Shown: one piece after another, positions 7,888 to 17,375 of the stretch
Numbering within the stretch: the stretch's first letter is position 1
How the letters are laid out: the number at the start of each line of letters is the position of its first letter
Source: an uncultured Bifidobacteriaceae bacterium
GTDB lineage: Bacteria > Actinomycetota > Actinomycetes > Actinomycetales > Bifidobacteriaceae
Assembly: GCA_947253155.1 (NCBI GenBank)
Contig: CAMXYK010000003.1
Coordinates: 22,407-86,406, forward strand
Reading direction: 5' to 3'
Length of the DNA: 64,000 nt
Translations under genes and position numbers: made by a program
The notes under the pieces: model-generated
What the model was told of the DNA's origin: nothing
The model's input: only the letters and a program-made list of their open reading frames with translations
The model's database searches: none

Positions 7888-9018
7888 TTAACGCACATCT
7901 TGATGGAATGGGTTAAATACAACGCTGCAACGTTGGAAACTCTTTACGTCAACGTATCCAGTAGATGCCATTGTGCGTCGCAAAGCTCCAATAAAGTTTG
8001 TAGTGCCATCAGCTTCATGGCTTGGGCCGAAGAGAATATTCTCCAAAGGAGCAACCGTACCAACGTTTGAACGCATGCCGCGAGGAAGCGAAGCATGACG
8101 AGCTTCAGCACCCCAATGAGTGCCATGACCTGGAGCTTCAGTTGCACGAGCAAGAGGAGTGCCAAGCATAACAGCGTCAGCACCCATTGCAAGAGCCTTA
8201 ATGAAGTTTCCAGAATTGCCCATGCCGCCGTCAGCAATAATCTGAACGTAACGACCACCGGATTCATCCATGTAGTCGCGACGAGCTTCAGCAACATCAG
8301 CAATTGCAGTAGCCATTGGAGCTTGAACACCCAAAGTATTCATGGTTGCGGAAACAGCTCCGCCACCAAAGCCAACCAAAACGCCTGCAGCACCAGTGCG
8401 CATTAAATGCAAAGCGGAAGTATAATCAGCGCAACCGCCAACAATCACAGGAACATCAAGATCGTAAATAAACTTCTTCAAATCAAGAGGCTCATGATCT
8501 TTAGAAACATGTTCTGCAGAAACAGCAGTTCCACGAATCACAAATAAGTCAACTCCAGCTTCTAACACTGTGTTATAGAATTCTTGCGTACGCTGCGGAG
8601 AAAGAGCGCCAGCAACAGTAACACCAGCGTCACGAATAGTGTGCAAACGCTTAGCAATTAATTCTGGCTTAATAGGCTCAGCATAAATTTCCTGAATACG
8701 ACGAGTAGCAACATCGGCTGGAAGCTCAGATATTTCCTTAAGAAGAGGCTCTGGATTCTCATAACGAGTCCACAAACCTTCCAAATCAAGAACTCCAAGA
8801 CCACCCATTTGCCCAATTGCAATCGCAGTATCCGGACTAGTAACCGAATCCATTGGAGCAGCAATAACTGGAATATCAAACGTGTAAGCATCTACCTGCC
8901 ATGCAGTAGATACTGCTTTCGGATCGCGCGAACGGCGCGAAGGAACAATAGCAATATCGTCAAGCGAATATGCAACTCGGGCTTTTTTGCCCAAACCAAT
9001 TTCAATTTCCTGAGACAT
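7888..9018 (-). CDS. guaB3: GuaB3 family IMP dehydrogenase-related protein
   Basis: 376 residues, the standard size of the actinobacterial GuaB3 family, which lacks the CBS pair of true IMP dehydrogenase. It has the TIM-barrel start 'MSQEIEIGLGKKARVAYSLDDIAIVPSRRSRDP', 'FDIPVIAAPMDSVTSPDTAIAIGQMGGLGVLDLEG', and the phosphate-binding/product region 'IIADGGMGNSGNFIKALAMGADAVMLGTPLARA'. GuaB3 is related to IMPDH and GMP reductase; some members have been shown to act on GMP/IMP, but the reaction here cannot be assigned from sequence alone. It is flanked by its own terminator and a ~330-bp upstream region, so it is probably monocistronic. Confidence 0.9.
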   Translation of the reverse strand: MSQEIEIGLGKKARVAYSLDDIAIVPSRRSRDPKAVSTAWQVDAYTFDIPVIAAPMDSVTSPDTAIAIGQMGGLGVLDLEGLWTRYENPEPLLKEISELPADVATRRIQEIYAEPIKPELIAKRLHTIRDAGVTVAGALSPQRTQEFYNTVLEAGVDLFVIRGTAVSAEHVSKDHEPLDLKKFIYDLDVPVIVGGCADYTSALHLMRTGAAGVLVGFGGGAVSATMNTLGVQAPMATAIADVAEARRDYMDESGGRYVQIIADGGMGNSGNFIKALAMGADAVMLGTPLARATEAPGHGTHWGAEARHASLPRGMRSNVGTVAPLENILFGPSHEADGTTNFIGALRRTMASTGYVDVKSFQRCSVVFNPFHQDVR

Positions 9019-9349
9019 ACTTCTTAGGCTAGTTCCCTATACTGACGAATTTAATTTTTAACATCTTTGCGCAAAATAGTATTACTTTGATGCTTATTTA
9101 CATCGATTTTGCTATGACAAGATTATTCAAAAACCGTAATGTGTATAATTCGACACGCTAAAAAGCGTTTATTTTCAACAAAAATGGCAAATATTTTGAA
9201 ATTTATCCACAATTTTGCCAATTATACAGTTAGGCAAAAATTACACTGTAGAATTTTATCTTAACTTTCTTATATTCGTAGAAATATGAATTAAGAAAGC
9301 GTTGAAAACATTGGCTTTTGCACCCATTTAAATAGGAAGAAGAAGAAAA
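9019..9349. other. Intergenic region between divergent guaB3 and the Rv3235-like gene
   Basis: 331 bp with no convincing ORF. It must carry the guaB3 promoter (minus) and that of the 9350 gene (plus). Visible elements: AATTTTGCC at 9211-9219 and GGCAAAAATT at 9232-9241 form an inverted repeat of at least 8 bp; a small hairpin ACGCTaaaaAGCGT lies near 9155-9168; a single DnaA-box-like TTATCCACA lies at 9203-9211. No clean -35/-10 pair can be named. Confidence 0.5.
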
Positions 9350-9937
9350 ATGAAAGTTGATTTTGTAGATGCCTATGATATGGGCAACACAGAAGATGAC
9401 GACGAAACGAAAAACAATGCGGAAAATAACGATAGCAATAAAATATGCCATCCGCCGCATGGTTTATACAATGAGAATAATCTTTTGCCACTATGCGAAG
9501 GTAACTTACCTATTGCATTTTCGCGCGGAAAATTAGAATACCATATTTGCAAATGTTATTCTGACACTCAAGAAGAAAAAGAATTCATTGATATTGCATT
9601 GCGAACTTGCAAAATTGCTTGCATTGCCACCGATATTTCGCGTGGTAGACCTATTTCGCCAGTTATGTCGCAGTTATTAACGAAAAAATGTATTAACAAA
9701 TTGACAAATATGTGGAAAATTATCAATGCAAATGTTAAGTATGATAACTGCGATAAGAATCGTTCAGGATCGTGCAGTTTGCCACCGATTCCAGATTTTA
9801 TTAATGGCATATACGTAAACCCGAAGCATTTTGAGAGCGTCGTAAGAATTACTGCAGGTCCTGAAAAATATTGGCTATCGATAGTTTTGGAATTAAGACA
9901 AAACAGATGGATTTGCACTTATGCAGATTTGGGATAA
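9350..9937 (+). CDS. Small Rv3235/DUF6459-like protein
   Basis: 195 residues, the only plus-strand gene in the first 15 kb. ATG at 9350 follows a GA-rich stretch (aggaagaagaagaaaa) that can act as a ribosome binding site. The N-terminal ~60 residues are acidic, Asn-rich and probably disordered; the rest is a compact mixed domain with no signal peptide or membrane segment. The C-terminus 'VVRITAGPEKYWLSIVLELRQNRWICTYADLG' region (basic strand, 'L-x-L-E-L' strand, 'W-x-C-T' end) resembles the small actinobacterial Rv3235 (DUF6459) family. That family is often encoded near secA and prfB, which are not seen here. Function unknown. The assignment is a pattern match, not a search result. Confidence 0.5.
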   Translation: MKVDFVDAYDMGNTEDDDETKNNAENNDSNKICHPPHGLYNENNLLPLCEGNLPIAFSRGKLEYHICKCYSDTQEEKEFIDIALRTCKIACIATDISRGRPISPVMSQLLTKKCINKLTNMWKIINANVKYDNCDKNRSGSCSLPPIPDFINGIYVNPKHFESVVRITAGPEKYWLSIVLELRQNRWICTYADLG

Positions 9938-10009
9938 TTAATTATGCAATCAAAAGTTAGTGATGTTGAAATAGGCATAAATAGCTTTATGATGTACAAA
10001 CAAAACTAC

Positions 10010-10083
10010 ACAAAACTCCCCTTTGTGTTTTGATATTTTGCAAATAAAATATGCAAGCAACAAGACGCAAAGAGGAGTTTTTG
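10010..10083. terminator. Bidirectional terminator between convergent 9350 gene and uvrC
   Basis: AAAACTCCCCTTTGTG near 10011-10026 pairs imperfectly with CGCAAAGAGGAGTTTT near 10065-10080. Inside it, ATATTTT and AAAATAT form a second stem. Runs of T follow the hairpin on the plus strand (TTTTTGTTATTTATTTTT) and A-rich sequence precedes it, so it can serve both converging genes. Confidence 0.7.
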
Positions 10084-10093
10084 TTATTTATTT

Positions 10094-12394
10094 TTAGCTT
10101 TCTGCATTCTTTGTTTTAATGTGCAAAGCTTCATAAATAGTTTTTGCGCGACTATCTCCTATTCCAGGAACTTTTTGCAAATCTTCTAACGACGCTTTTT
10201 TTAATTCTTTTAACGAGCCAAAAGCAGAAAGCAAGCGTTTGCGATAAACTGTTCCAACGCCAGGAATGGTGTCAAAAGCTGAATGCAACGCGCCTTTTCT
10301 GCGACTTAGGCGATGATACGAAATAGCAAAACGATGAGATTCATCTCTAGCTCGTTGCAACAAATACAATCCTTCAGAGCTTCTTTTCAAAATAATCGGA
10401 TAATCATCATCCGGAAGCCACACTTCTTCAAGTTTTTTAGCTAAACCACATACGGTAATATCTTCTCCACACGCATCTTTAATAGCTCGTCTTGCAGCTT
10501 TTGCTTGTTCACGACCACCATCGACAATAATCAGTTGTGGCTTATAAGCAAAACGTTGCTTAGATGCATAAATATTATCTGCATAAGAAGTAACAGTACT
10601 TGCAGAAGAAGTAGAAGACGCAGAAGAATCAGAAGTAGAATCAGAATCTTCGTCGTGCTTAAACCTTCTAAAGATGGTTTCGTATATTGCGCTTAAATCA
10701 TCAAGCTTCCCATCACCATTTTCGCCACGAATTTTAAAATGACGATACTCACTAGGACGAGCAATACCATCTTCAAATACAACCATCGAAGCAACTTGAT
10801 AACTTCCGTCTACGGTATTTGAAATATCGTAACATTCTATGCGCAAAGGAGCTTCTTTCATAAAAAGAGCTTTAGAAATTTCATTCATAGCTTCAGTGCG
10901 CATTTCTATGCTATTAATACGACTTGATTTCATTCTAGTCAACGCTTGGCTAGCATTATCGTTTGCACGTTGCATAAGAGCACGTTTTTCACCACGCTCA
11001 GCAACTCGAATACTAACTTTAGAGCCACGCATATTACTCAACCACAATTCAAGCTCTTCAAGCCTACTTTTAGGAATATCAATTGGAACAATAATTTCGC
11101 GCGGAACTGGCGAAATAGGTGCGAGCAAGTCTTCTCTACCAGTAGTTTCTTGCCTCTCACGGCGAGCGCGAGTAGCTTGCGCTCGCAAAACAGAATCAGT
11201 TGCTGTAGCCTGCTGCGTACTGCCAACAGCATCACGAGTTTGCTTAATATTTATAGAATCCGGTTGATTTTGTAAAGCGTCCTGATTATATTGCGCATAC
11301 ACGTGAGTTAATAAATCAGCCAATAATTCGCCGTCAAAAATTTGATCATTACGCTCAACTGACCAATTTCGCTCTCCACGAATCATTCCAGCACGCACAA
11401 AAAATACGTGAATAGAAGCTTCTAGCTCATCTGAGCACAATCCGAAAACATCAGCTTCTACATCTTCATCAAACATCACAGCATTCTGCTGCAAAACAGT
11501 ATTAAGTACAGAAATCTCATCGCGTAATTTAGCAGCACGCTCGAATTCTAAATCTTCGCTCGCCTGCTTCATTTCACGAGTAATTTTCGCAACATACGAT
11601 GCTCCAACACTGCCTGTAAGAATCCCAACAACGCGTTCAACTAGCTCACGATGATTGTTTGGTTTAATTTTGCCGACGCATGGAGCTGAGCATTTGCCGA
11701 TTGAAGCAAGCAAGCAAGGCCTACCGGTTCTGTGCGCTTTATTAAAAACAGCTGCCGAACAAGTGCGCACAGGAAAAGTTTTAAGTAGAGAATCTAAACT
11801 GTGTCTCAAAGGCCATACTTTTGCGTACGGTCCAAAATACCTTGTGTTTCTGGAACCACGATTTCTAGTAATCCACACTCTCGGAAAAGTTTCACCAGCT
11901 GTAACCGCAACATACGGGTATGTTTTATCATCTCGAAAAACAACGTTAAAACGCGGGTCGAATGCTTTAATCCAAGTGTATTCAAGAGTTAAAGCTTCAA
12001 ATTCTGTTGCAACAACAGTCCATTCCAAGCTTCGAGCAGTAAGAACCATGGATTGAGTTCTAGGATGCAACTGGTATAAAGGTTGGAAATAGTTTGCTAA
12101 ACGGTTGCGTAAATTTTTTGCTTTTCCAACATAAATTACGCGTCCGTCTGCATCACGCCACTTATACACTCCCGGTTGCGCCGGAATATCTTTCGAAGCT
12201 GGGCGGAATAAGTCACGAGTATCTCCTAATAGTGGCGCTCCTAAAGCATTAACACCGTTTTCGTTTTGTTCTTCTTCATTAAGCTGATTTACTATAGCAG
12301 ATTTAGTTTTATGCCAGTTTTCATTGTTTTGAATTTGATTTTCTTCTTGCAAATCAGACAATTTTTGCAAATATTTAGTATTATTACTTTCCAT
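10094..12394 (-). CDS. uvrC: UvrABC excision nuclease subunit C
   Basis: 766 residues. UvrC makes both incisions around a lesion recognised by UvrAB. Domain order: a ~45-residue polar, Asn/Gln/Glu-rich extension; GIY-YIG nuclease 'PGVYKWRDADGRVIYVGKAKNLRNRL' (about residues 75-100); UvrB-binding UVR motif 'MKQASEDLEFERAAKLRDEI' (about 265-285); RNase H-like nuclease with 'IECYDISNTVDGSYQVASMVVFEDG' and 'LIIVDGG'; C-terminal helix-hairpin-helix 'DTIPGVGTVYRKRLLSAFGS' and 'VPGIGDSRAKTI'. A Ser/Thr/Asp-rich insert ('DSDSTSDSSASSTSSAS') interrupts the RNase H domain. Start at 12394 follows AAAGGAGG with 5-nt spacing; the GTG two codons earlier would overlap that site. No LexA-like box is seen upstream, unlike uvrA. 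Confidence 0.96.
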   Translation of the reverse strand: MESNNTKYLQKLSDLQEENQIQNNENWHKTKSAIVNQLNEEEQNENGVNALGAPLLGDTRDLFRPASKDIPAQPGVYKWRDADGRVIYVGKAKNLRNRLANYFQPLYQLHPRTQSMVLTARSLEWTVVATEFEALTLEYTWIKAFDPRFNVVFRDDKTYPYVAVTAGETFPRVWITRNRGSRNTRYFGPYAKVWPLRHSLDSLLKTFPVRTCSAAVFNKAHRTGRPCLLASIGKCSAPCVGKIKPNNHRELVERVVGILTGSVGASYVAKITREMKQASEDLEFERAAKLRDEISVLNTVLQQNAVMFDEDVEADVFGLCSDELEASIHVFFVRAGMIRGERNWSVERNDQIFDGELLADLLTHVYAQYNQDALQNQPDSINIKQTRDAVGSTQQATATDSVLRAQATRARRERQETTGREDLLAPISPVPREIIVPIDIPKSRLEELELWLSNMRGSKVSIRVAERGEKRALMQRANDNASQALTRMKSSRINSIEMRTEAMNEISKALFMKEAPLRIECYDISNTVDGSYQVASMVVFEDGIARPSEYRHFKIRGENGDGKLDDLSAIYETIFRRFKHDEDSDSTSDSSASSTSSASTVTSYADNIYASKQRFAYKPQLIIVDGGREQAKAARRAIKDACGEDITVCGLAKKLEEVWLPDDDYPIILKRSSEGLYLLQRARDESHRFAISYHRLSRRKGALHSAFDTIPGVGTVYRKRLLSAFGSLKELKKASLEDLQKVPGIGDSRAKTIYEALHIKTKNAES

Positions 12395-12491
12395 TTTCAC
12401 CTCCTTTCAAACAGTAAAAGTAAACAATTTTTCGTAAGTTTTACGCTCAATATGAGAGTTTGATTTTTTAAGCACCCATTTAAACGTACAT

Positions 12492-15446
12492 TTAAACATC
12501 TAACATTGTTTTTAAGAATTTTCCAGTCCAGCTTTTATTGCAACGCGCAACGCTTTCTGGGCTTCCTTCTGCAATTACAGTTCCGCCTTTATCTCCACCT
12601 TCTGGACCTAAATCGATAATCCAATCTGCAGACTTTACAACGTCAAGATTGTGCTCGATAACAATAACGCTATTGCCTTTATCTACTAGAGATTGCAACA
12701 CAGTTAATAGTTTTCTCACGTCTTCAAAATGAAGTCCAGTAGTAGGCTCGTCAAGAATATAAACTGTTTTTCCAGTTGACCTGCGTTGCAATTCAGTGGC
12801 AAGTTTTACACGTTGAGATTCGCCGCCAGAAAGCGTTGTTGCGCTTTGCCCTAAACGAATGTAGCCTAATCCAACTTTTACTAAAGTATCCAGGTAGCGT
12901 GAAATTGACGGATACGCTTTGAAGAATTCTGCAGCTTCAGAAATTGGCATATTGAGAACATCAGAAACCGACTTTCCGTTATATGTAACTTCCAAAGTTT
13001 CCCTGTTGTATCTCTTCGCGTGGCAAACTTCACATTCTACATACACATCCGGCAAGAAGTTCATCTCAATTTTTAAGGTTCCGTCTCCGTGGCATGCTTC
13101 GCAGCGGCCACCTTTTACGTTGAAGGAAAATCTTCCAGGGCCATATCCTCGAACTTTTGCTTCCGGAGTTTGAGCGAAAAGCGTGCGAATTTTATCCCAC
13201 ACGCCTGTGTATGTTGCAGGATTAGAGCGCGGAGTTCGACCAATAGGATTTTGGTCAACATGAACTACTTTGTCGCAATATTCTAATCCTTCCACACGCG
13301 TATGCTTTCCTGGAACAATGCGAGCGCCGTTTAGTTTGTCTGCAAGAACCGGGTAAAGGATTGAGTTTATTAGTGTTGATTTGCCTGATCCCGATACTCC
13401 AGTTATGCATGTAAATACACCAAGCGGTATGCTTACGTCAATGTTTTTAAGATTGTGTTCGCGAGCGCCAAGAATATGTAACATACGGTTTTCGTCTACA
13501 AGTCTGCGTTTTTTTGGTACTTCAATTAATCGCCTGTGAGCAATATAGTCTCCAGTGATTGAACGTTTTGCTTTTGTAATTTGTTTAGATGGTCCAGAAT
13601 ATACTACTTCTCCACCGTTTTCGCCTGCTTCAGGTCCTATGTCTACAAGCCAGTCTGCTTGTCGAATAGTATCTTCATCGTGTTCTACCACAATAAGCGT
13701 GTTGCCGAGGTTTCTTAAGTGGTGCAGTGTGGCAATAAGTCTCTCATTGTCTCTCTGGTGAAGTCCAATGGATGGTTCGTCTAGCACGTACATAACGCCG
13801 ACTAATCCTGATCCTATTTGTGTTGCGAGTCGAATACGTTGCGCTTCGCCTCCAGATAATGTTTTTGCAGCTCTAGAAAGAGTAAGATAGCTTAGTCCTA
13901 CGTCGTTTAAGAATCCAAGGCGAGCTCGTATTTCTTTTAATACTTCTCCTGCAATAAGCGCTTTGGAGCCTTCTAGTTTTAGCGCGTTTACCCATTCTAG
14001 GCTGCGCTCAACTGGCATGTCGCATACTTCAGCAATGGAGGTGTTTGCTACTGTAACTGCTAGTACTTCTGGGCGTAAGCGTTTACCTTTGCAGCTTTGG
14101 CATGGAACTTCGCGCATGTATGATTCGTAGTATTGTCGCATTTGTTCGGAGTCTGTTTCGTCGTGTTTGCGCATAAGCGTTCGTACGACTCCTTCGAATC
14201 CTGTTGAGTATTCGCGCTGCCTACCCCACCTGTTTGTGTATGAAACTTGTACGGTAAAATCGTGCCCGTACATGATATCTTGCTGTATGTTTTCAGGCAG
14301 GTCTTTCCACGGAGTGCTCATGCTAAAACCTAAGTCTTCTGCAAGGCCGGATAGTAGGTGCTGGTAGTACATTCCTGCAGACTTATTCATTGCCCAAGGT
14401 TCGATTGCTCCTTGCGCAAGAGATTTGCTTGGGTCTGGTATTACGAGCTCAGGATCGATTTCAAGATTGTACCCAATTCCGGAACATTCTGGGCATGCTC
14501 CGTATGGTGCGTTGAATGAGAATGTGCGAGGCTCTATTTCGTCAAGTTCTAGTTGATGATTATTTGGGCATGCTCGATGCTCAGAGAATAGTTGTCGTCT
14601 TTTTGGCGAGTTTTCATCTTCGTCAACAAAATCCGCAACCATAACACCTTTAGAAAGTTTTAGTGCTGTTTCAATTGAATCTGTTAGCCTAACGCGAATA
14701 CCGTCTTTTATAACTAGACGGTCAATTACTACTTCAATAGTATGCTTTTTTTGTTTAGCAAGAGTAATATCTTCGGAAAGCTCTAACATTTTGCCGTCAA
14801 TAATTGCTCGAGCATACCCGTCCGCGCGCAATAATTCTAGCGTATCTTTAAACTCTCCCTTGCGTCCGCGAACAACAGGAGCCAAAATTTGCAATCTTGT
14901 GCGCTCCGGCATGGAAAGCAAAGTATCAGTCATTTGTTGAGGAGTTTGCGCACTTACCAACTCACCGCACTCTGGGCAGTGAGGAACTCCAACTCTAGCA
15001 AATAATAATCTTAAATAATCGTATATTTCTGTGATTGTGCCAACAGTAGAACGAGGGTTACGATTGGTAGTTTTTTGGTCAATCGAAACAGCTGGGCTTA
15101 AACCTTCAATAAAATCAACATCCGGCTTATCCATTCTGCCTAAAAATTGGCGAGCGTAAGCACTAAGCGACTCAACATACCTGCGTTGACCTTCTGCAAA
15201 AAGCGTGTCGAAAGCTAAAGAAGATTTTCCAGACCCAGAAAGCCCAGTAAACACAACCATGCGATTTCTAGGAATAGATAAACTAACATTTTTAAGATTG
15301 TGTTCACGCGCTCCCTGAATAGTTATTTTCCACTCCGAAGGAACTTTTGATAAATCGGATATAATCGTCCCATTATTTTCACTAATCGGCGCATTATTAA
15401 GCAAGTTTTCTAAAGCATCCGACTGTTTATTCCCCTGCTGAACCAT
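12492..15446 (-). CDS. uvrA: UvrABC excision nuclease subunit A
   Basis: 984 residues. The damage-recognition ATPase of nucleotide excision repair. Two ABC modules: Walker A 1 'FTGLSGSGKSSLAFDTLF' (about residue 70) and Walker A 2 'ITGVSGSGKSTLINSILYP' (about 685), each with an ABC signature ('LSGGEAQRIRLA' and 'LSGGESQRVKLA') and D-loop 'LDEPSIGLHQRDN' / 'LDEPTTGLHFEDV'. Zinc-binding segments include 'ACPNNH...YGACPECSGIG' and 'CEACHGDG...ECEVCHAKRY'. Start ATG follows TTTTGGAGGTCCA. A LexA-like box lies 81 bp upstream, so SOS control is likely. Its 3' end repeats GTTTAAATG across the stop codon. Confidence 0.97.
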   Translation of the reverse strand: MVQQGNKQSDALENLLNNAPISENNGTIISDLSKVPSEWKITIQGAREHNLKNVSLSIPRNRMVVFTGLSGSGKSSLAFDTLFAEGQRRYVESLSAYARQFLGRMDKPDVDFIEGLSPAVSIDQKTTNRNPRSTVGTITEIYDYLRLLFARVGVPHCPECGELVSAQTPQQMTDTLLSMPERTRLQILAPVVRGRKGEFKDTLELLRADGYARAIIDGKMLELSEDITLAKQKKHTIEVVIDRLVIKDGIRVRLTDSIETALKLSKGVMVADFVDEDENSPKRRQLFSEHRACPNNHQLELDEIEPRTFSFNAPYGACPECSGIGYNLEIDPELVIPDPSKSLAQGAIEPWAMNKSAGMYYQHLLSGLAEDLGFSMSTPWKDLPENIQQDIMYGHDFTVQVSYTNRWGRQREYSTGFEGVVRTLMRKHDETDSEQMRQYYESYMREVPCQSCKGKRLRPEVLAVTVANTSIAEVCDMPVERSLEWVNALKLEGSKALIAGEVLKEIRARLGFLNDVGLSYLTLSRAAKTLSGGEAQRIRLATQIGSGLVGVMYVLDEPSIGLHQRDNERLIATLHHLRNLGNTLIVVEHDEDTIRQADWLVDIGPEAGENGGEVVYSGPSKQITKAKRSITGDYIAHRRLIEVPKKRRLVDENRMLHILGAREHNLKNIDVSIPLGVFTCITGVSGSGKSTLINSILYPVLADKLNGARIVPGKHTRVEGLEYCDKVVHVDQNPIGRTPRSNPATYTGVWDKIRTLFAQTPEAKVRGYGPGRFSFNVKGGRCEACHGDGTLKIEMNFLPDVYVECEVCHAKRYNRETLEVTYNGKSVSDVLNMPISEAAEFFKAYPSISRYLDTLVKVGLGYIRLGQSATTLSGGESQRVKLATELQRRSTGKTVYILDEPTTGLHFEDVRKLLTVLQSLVDKGNSVIVIEHNLDVVKSADWIIDLGPEGGDKGGTVIAEGSPESVARCNKSWTGKFLKTMLDV

Positions 15447-15526
15447 TGGACCTCCAAAAGCATCAATAATAGAACGAAGAAACGCAAATTCCCCTTAAAT
15501 GCGTAATCTTATACCAATAAAGTATA

Positions 15527-15539
15527 GAACAAGTGTTCG
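15527..15539. promoter_or_regulatory. LexA (SOS) box upstream of uvrA
   Basis: gaacaagtgttcg fits the actinobacterial/Gram-positive LexA operator GAAC-N4-GTTC. It sits in the divergent uvrA / ABC-F intergenic region, 81 bp from the uvrA start. The flanks (TATAGAAC...GTTCGA) match those of the box before rarA, which supports the call. Confidence 0.85.
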
Positions 15540-15679
15540 AAAAAGTAAAGTGAATTTTTCCCAAAATGGTTACGAAAAATATTCGTTAACACTACAGAGT
15601 ATAATAGCTGGTTTGGCTAATACTTACTTAGTACACATAAAATATAAGCCTACTTTTTTCGGGGAACGGATTACAAATT

Positions 15680-17281
15680 ATGCCTATTGACGCACAAGCA
15701 TTAACCATTCAAATTGGTGCGCGAACGCTGTTAAATCCTACCGATTTTCACGTTACTAAAGGTGACAAAATTGGTTTAGTTGGCAGAAACGGCGCGGGCA
15801 AAACAACACTTACTCGAGTTATTACTGGAGATATGCTTCCAGCCGGAGGATCCGTTAGAGTAAGCGGCGGCTTGGGTTATTTGCCGCAGGATACTCACGC
15901 AGCAGACCCAGAACAAAGCGTTATCGATCGCATTATGAGCGCTCGCGATATTTCTTCTATTGTTTCTAGGATTCGCAAGGCCGAAAAGGAAATGACAGAT
16001 CCTGATCCGGACGTGATGACTAAAGCAATGAACCGCTACGACAAAGCTATGCAAGATTTTGAAAAAGCGGGCGGCTACTCTGTGCAATCTGAAGCAATTT
16101 CAATGGCAGCAAGCCTTGGACTGCCTCAAGAAGTAATGCAACAAGCTCTCGGCACTCTTTCCGGCGGCCAGCGCAGGCGCATTGAACTCGCAAGAATTCT
16201 GTTTTCTGACGCAGACACTCTTATTCTTGACGAGCCTACTAACCATTTGGACGCCGACTCGATTATTTGGTTGCGTAATTATTTGAAGCGTTTTGAAGGC
16301 GGATTCCTTGTTATTTCCCACTCGACGGAGCTTCTTGACGAAGTAGTTAATAAAGTTTGGCATTTGGACGCTCAACTTGCTCAAATAGACATGTATTCAA
16401 TGGGTTGGAAAGCATACTTGCATCAACGCGTAGTGGACGAAGAACGCCGCCGCCGCGAGCGCGAAGTTGCCGAAAAGAAAGCAGAACGCCTTATGAAACA
16501 AGGCATTCGCTTGCACGCAAAAGCTACAAAAGCAGTAGCAGCTCAAAATATGATGCGAAGAGCAGAACGTTTGCTTAGCGAAACAAGCGAAGCTCAAAGC
16601 CGCGAAAAAGTTGCAGATATTCGCTTCCCAGAACCAGCACCATGCGGACGAACGCCAATTATGGCAAAAGATATTTCTAAAGCATACGGTTCCAACATTG
16701 TTTTTGCTGGAATCAATCTTGCAATAGACAAAGGTTCTAGGGTTGTTATTTTGGGCTACAACGGCGCTGGAAAAACCACGACTTTGCGCATTCTAGCAGG
16801 AGAAGAAACAGCAGATACTGGCGAAGTCGAATACGGTCACGGATGCAAAATCGGCTATTTTGCTCAGGAACACGACACTTTGGACTTAGACGCTACAGTT
16901 CTTGAAAATCTTCAACACGTTGCGCCAAATTTGGACGACACTCAAGCTCGCTCAATGCTCGGCAGCTTCCTGTTTTCAGGCGACGACGCAATGAAACCTG
17001 CCAGAGTGCTTTCAGGCGGCGAAAAAACGCGTCTTGCGCTCGCAACACTTGTTACATCTCAAGCTAACGTGCTTCTTCTCGACGAACCTACTAACAACTT
17101 GGATCCTGCGTCTCGTGACGAGATTTTAAAAGCTATAGCCAAGTATGAGGGTGCGATTGTGCTTGTTACGCACGATGAGGGTGCTGTTGAAGCTTTGCAA
17201 CCTGAACGCGTTCTTCTTATGCCTGATGGTGATGAAGATTTGTGGAATGACGAGTATCTTGATTTGGTTGCTGAAGAATAA
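15680..17281 (+). CDS. ABC-F family ATPase (ribosome-associated type)
   Basis: 533 residues, no membrane segments. Two ABC domains in one chain: Walker A 'GRNGAGKTTLTRVI' (about residue 37) and 'GYNGAGKTTTLRIL' (about 358), signatures 'LSGGQRRRIELARIL' and 'LSGGEKTRLALATL', Walker B with 'LDEPTNHLDADSI' and 'LDEPTNNLDPASR'. The linker between them is long and charged (about 235-310), as in ABC-F proteins that act at the ribosomal E site (translation factors or antibiotic-target protectors). Subfamily cannot be fixed from motifs alone. It is divergent from uvrA. The 3' end carries three copies of a GAATAAGCT-type repeat starting at the stop codon. Confidence 0.9.
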   Translation: MPIDAQALTIQIGARTLLNPTDFHVTKGDKIGLVGRNGAGKTTLTRVITGDMLPAGGSVRVSGGLGYLPQDTHAADPEQSVIDRIMSARDISSIVSRIRKAEKEMTDPDPDVMTKAMNRYDKAMQDFEKAGGYSVQSEAISMAASLGLPQEVMQQALGTLSGGQRRRIELARILFSDADTLILDEPTNHLDADSIIWLRNYLKRFEGGFLVISHSTELLDEVVNKVWHLDAQLAQIDMYSMGWKAYLHQRVVDEERRRREREVAEKKAERLMKQGIRLHAKATKAVAAQNMMRRAERLLSETSEAQSREKVADIRFPEPAPCGRTPIMAKDISKAYGSNIVFAGINLAIDKGSRVVILGYNGAGKTTTLRILAGEETADTGEVEYGHGCKIGYFAQEHDTLDLDATVLENLQHVAPNLDDTQARSMLGSFLFSGDDAMKPARVLSGGEKTRLALATLVTSQANVLLLDEPTNNLDPASRDEILKAIAKYEGAIVLVTHDEGAVEALQPERVLLMPDGDEDLWNDEYLDLVAEE

Positions 17282-17336
17282 GCTAAATGAACAAGATAGA
17301 TGAACAAGCTGAAAGAATAAGCTGTAAGAATAAGCT
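17272..17336. repeat. Stop-anchored degenerate tandem repeat after the ABC-F gene
   Basis: The gene ends GAAGAATAAGCT; GAATAAGCT recurs twice more within the next 55 bp, and 'atgaacaag' and 'atgaacaagct' form a second small pair in between. The first unit spans the stop codon. Same pattern as at several other gene ends in this window. Confidence 0.65.
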
Positions 17337-17375
17337 AAGTTACATTTGATTGAAACTTTGCAATAGAATGGTTAT

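Noticed and set aside
9203..9212. Replication origin signalled by a DnaA box (TTATCCACA), with another near 59212
   Set aside because: Only single boxes, far apart, without a cluster or dnaA/dnaN neighbours.
9230..9460. Minus-strand hydrophobic ORF opposite the start of the Rv3235-like gene
   Set aside because: Phe/Cys-rich reading of the antisense strand of an acidic Asn-rich segment, without a ribosome site.
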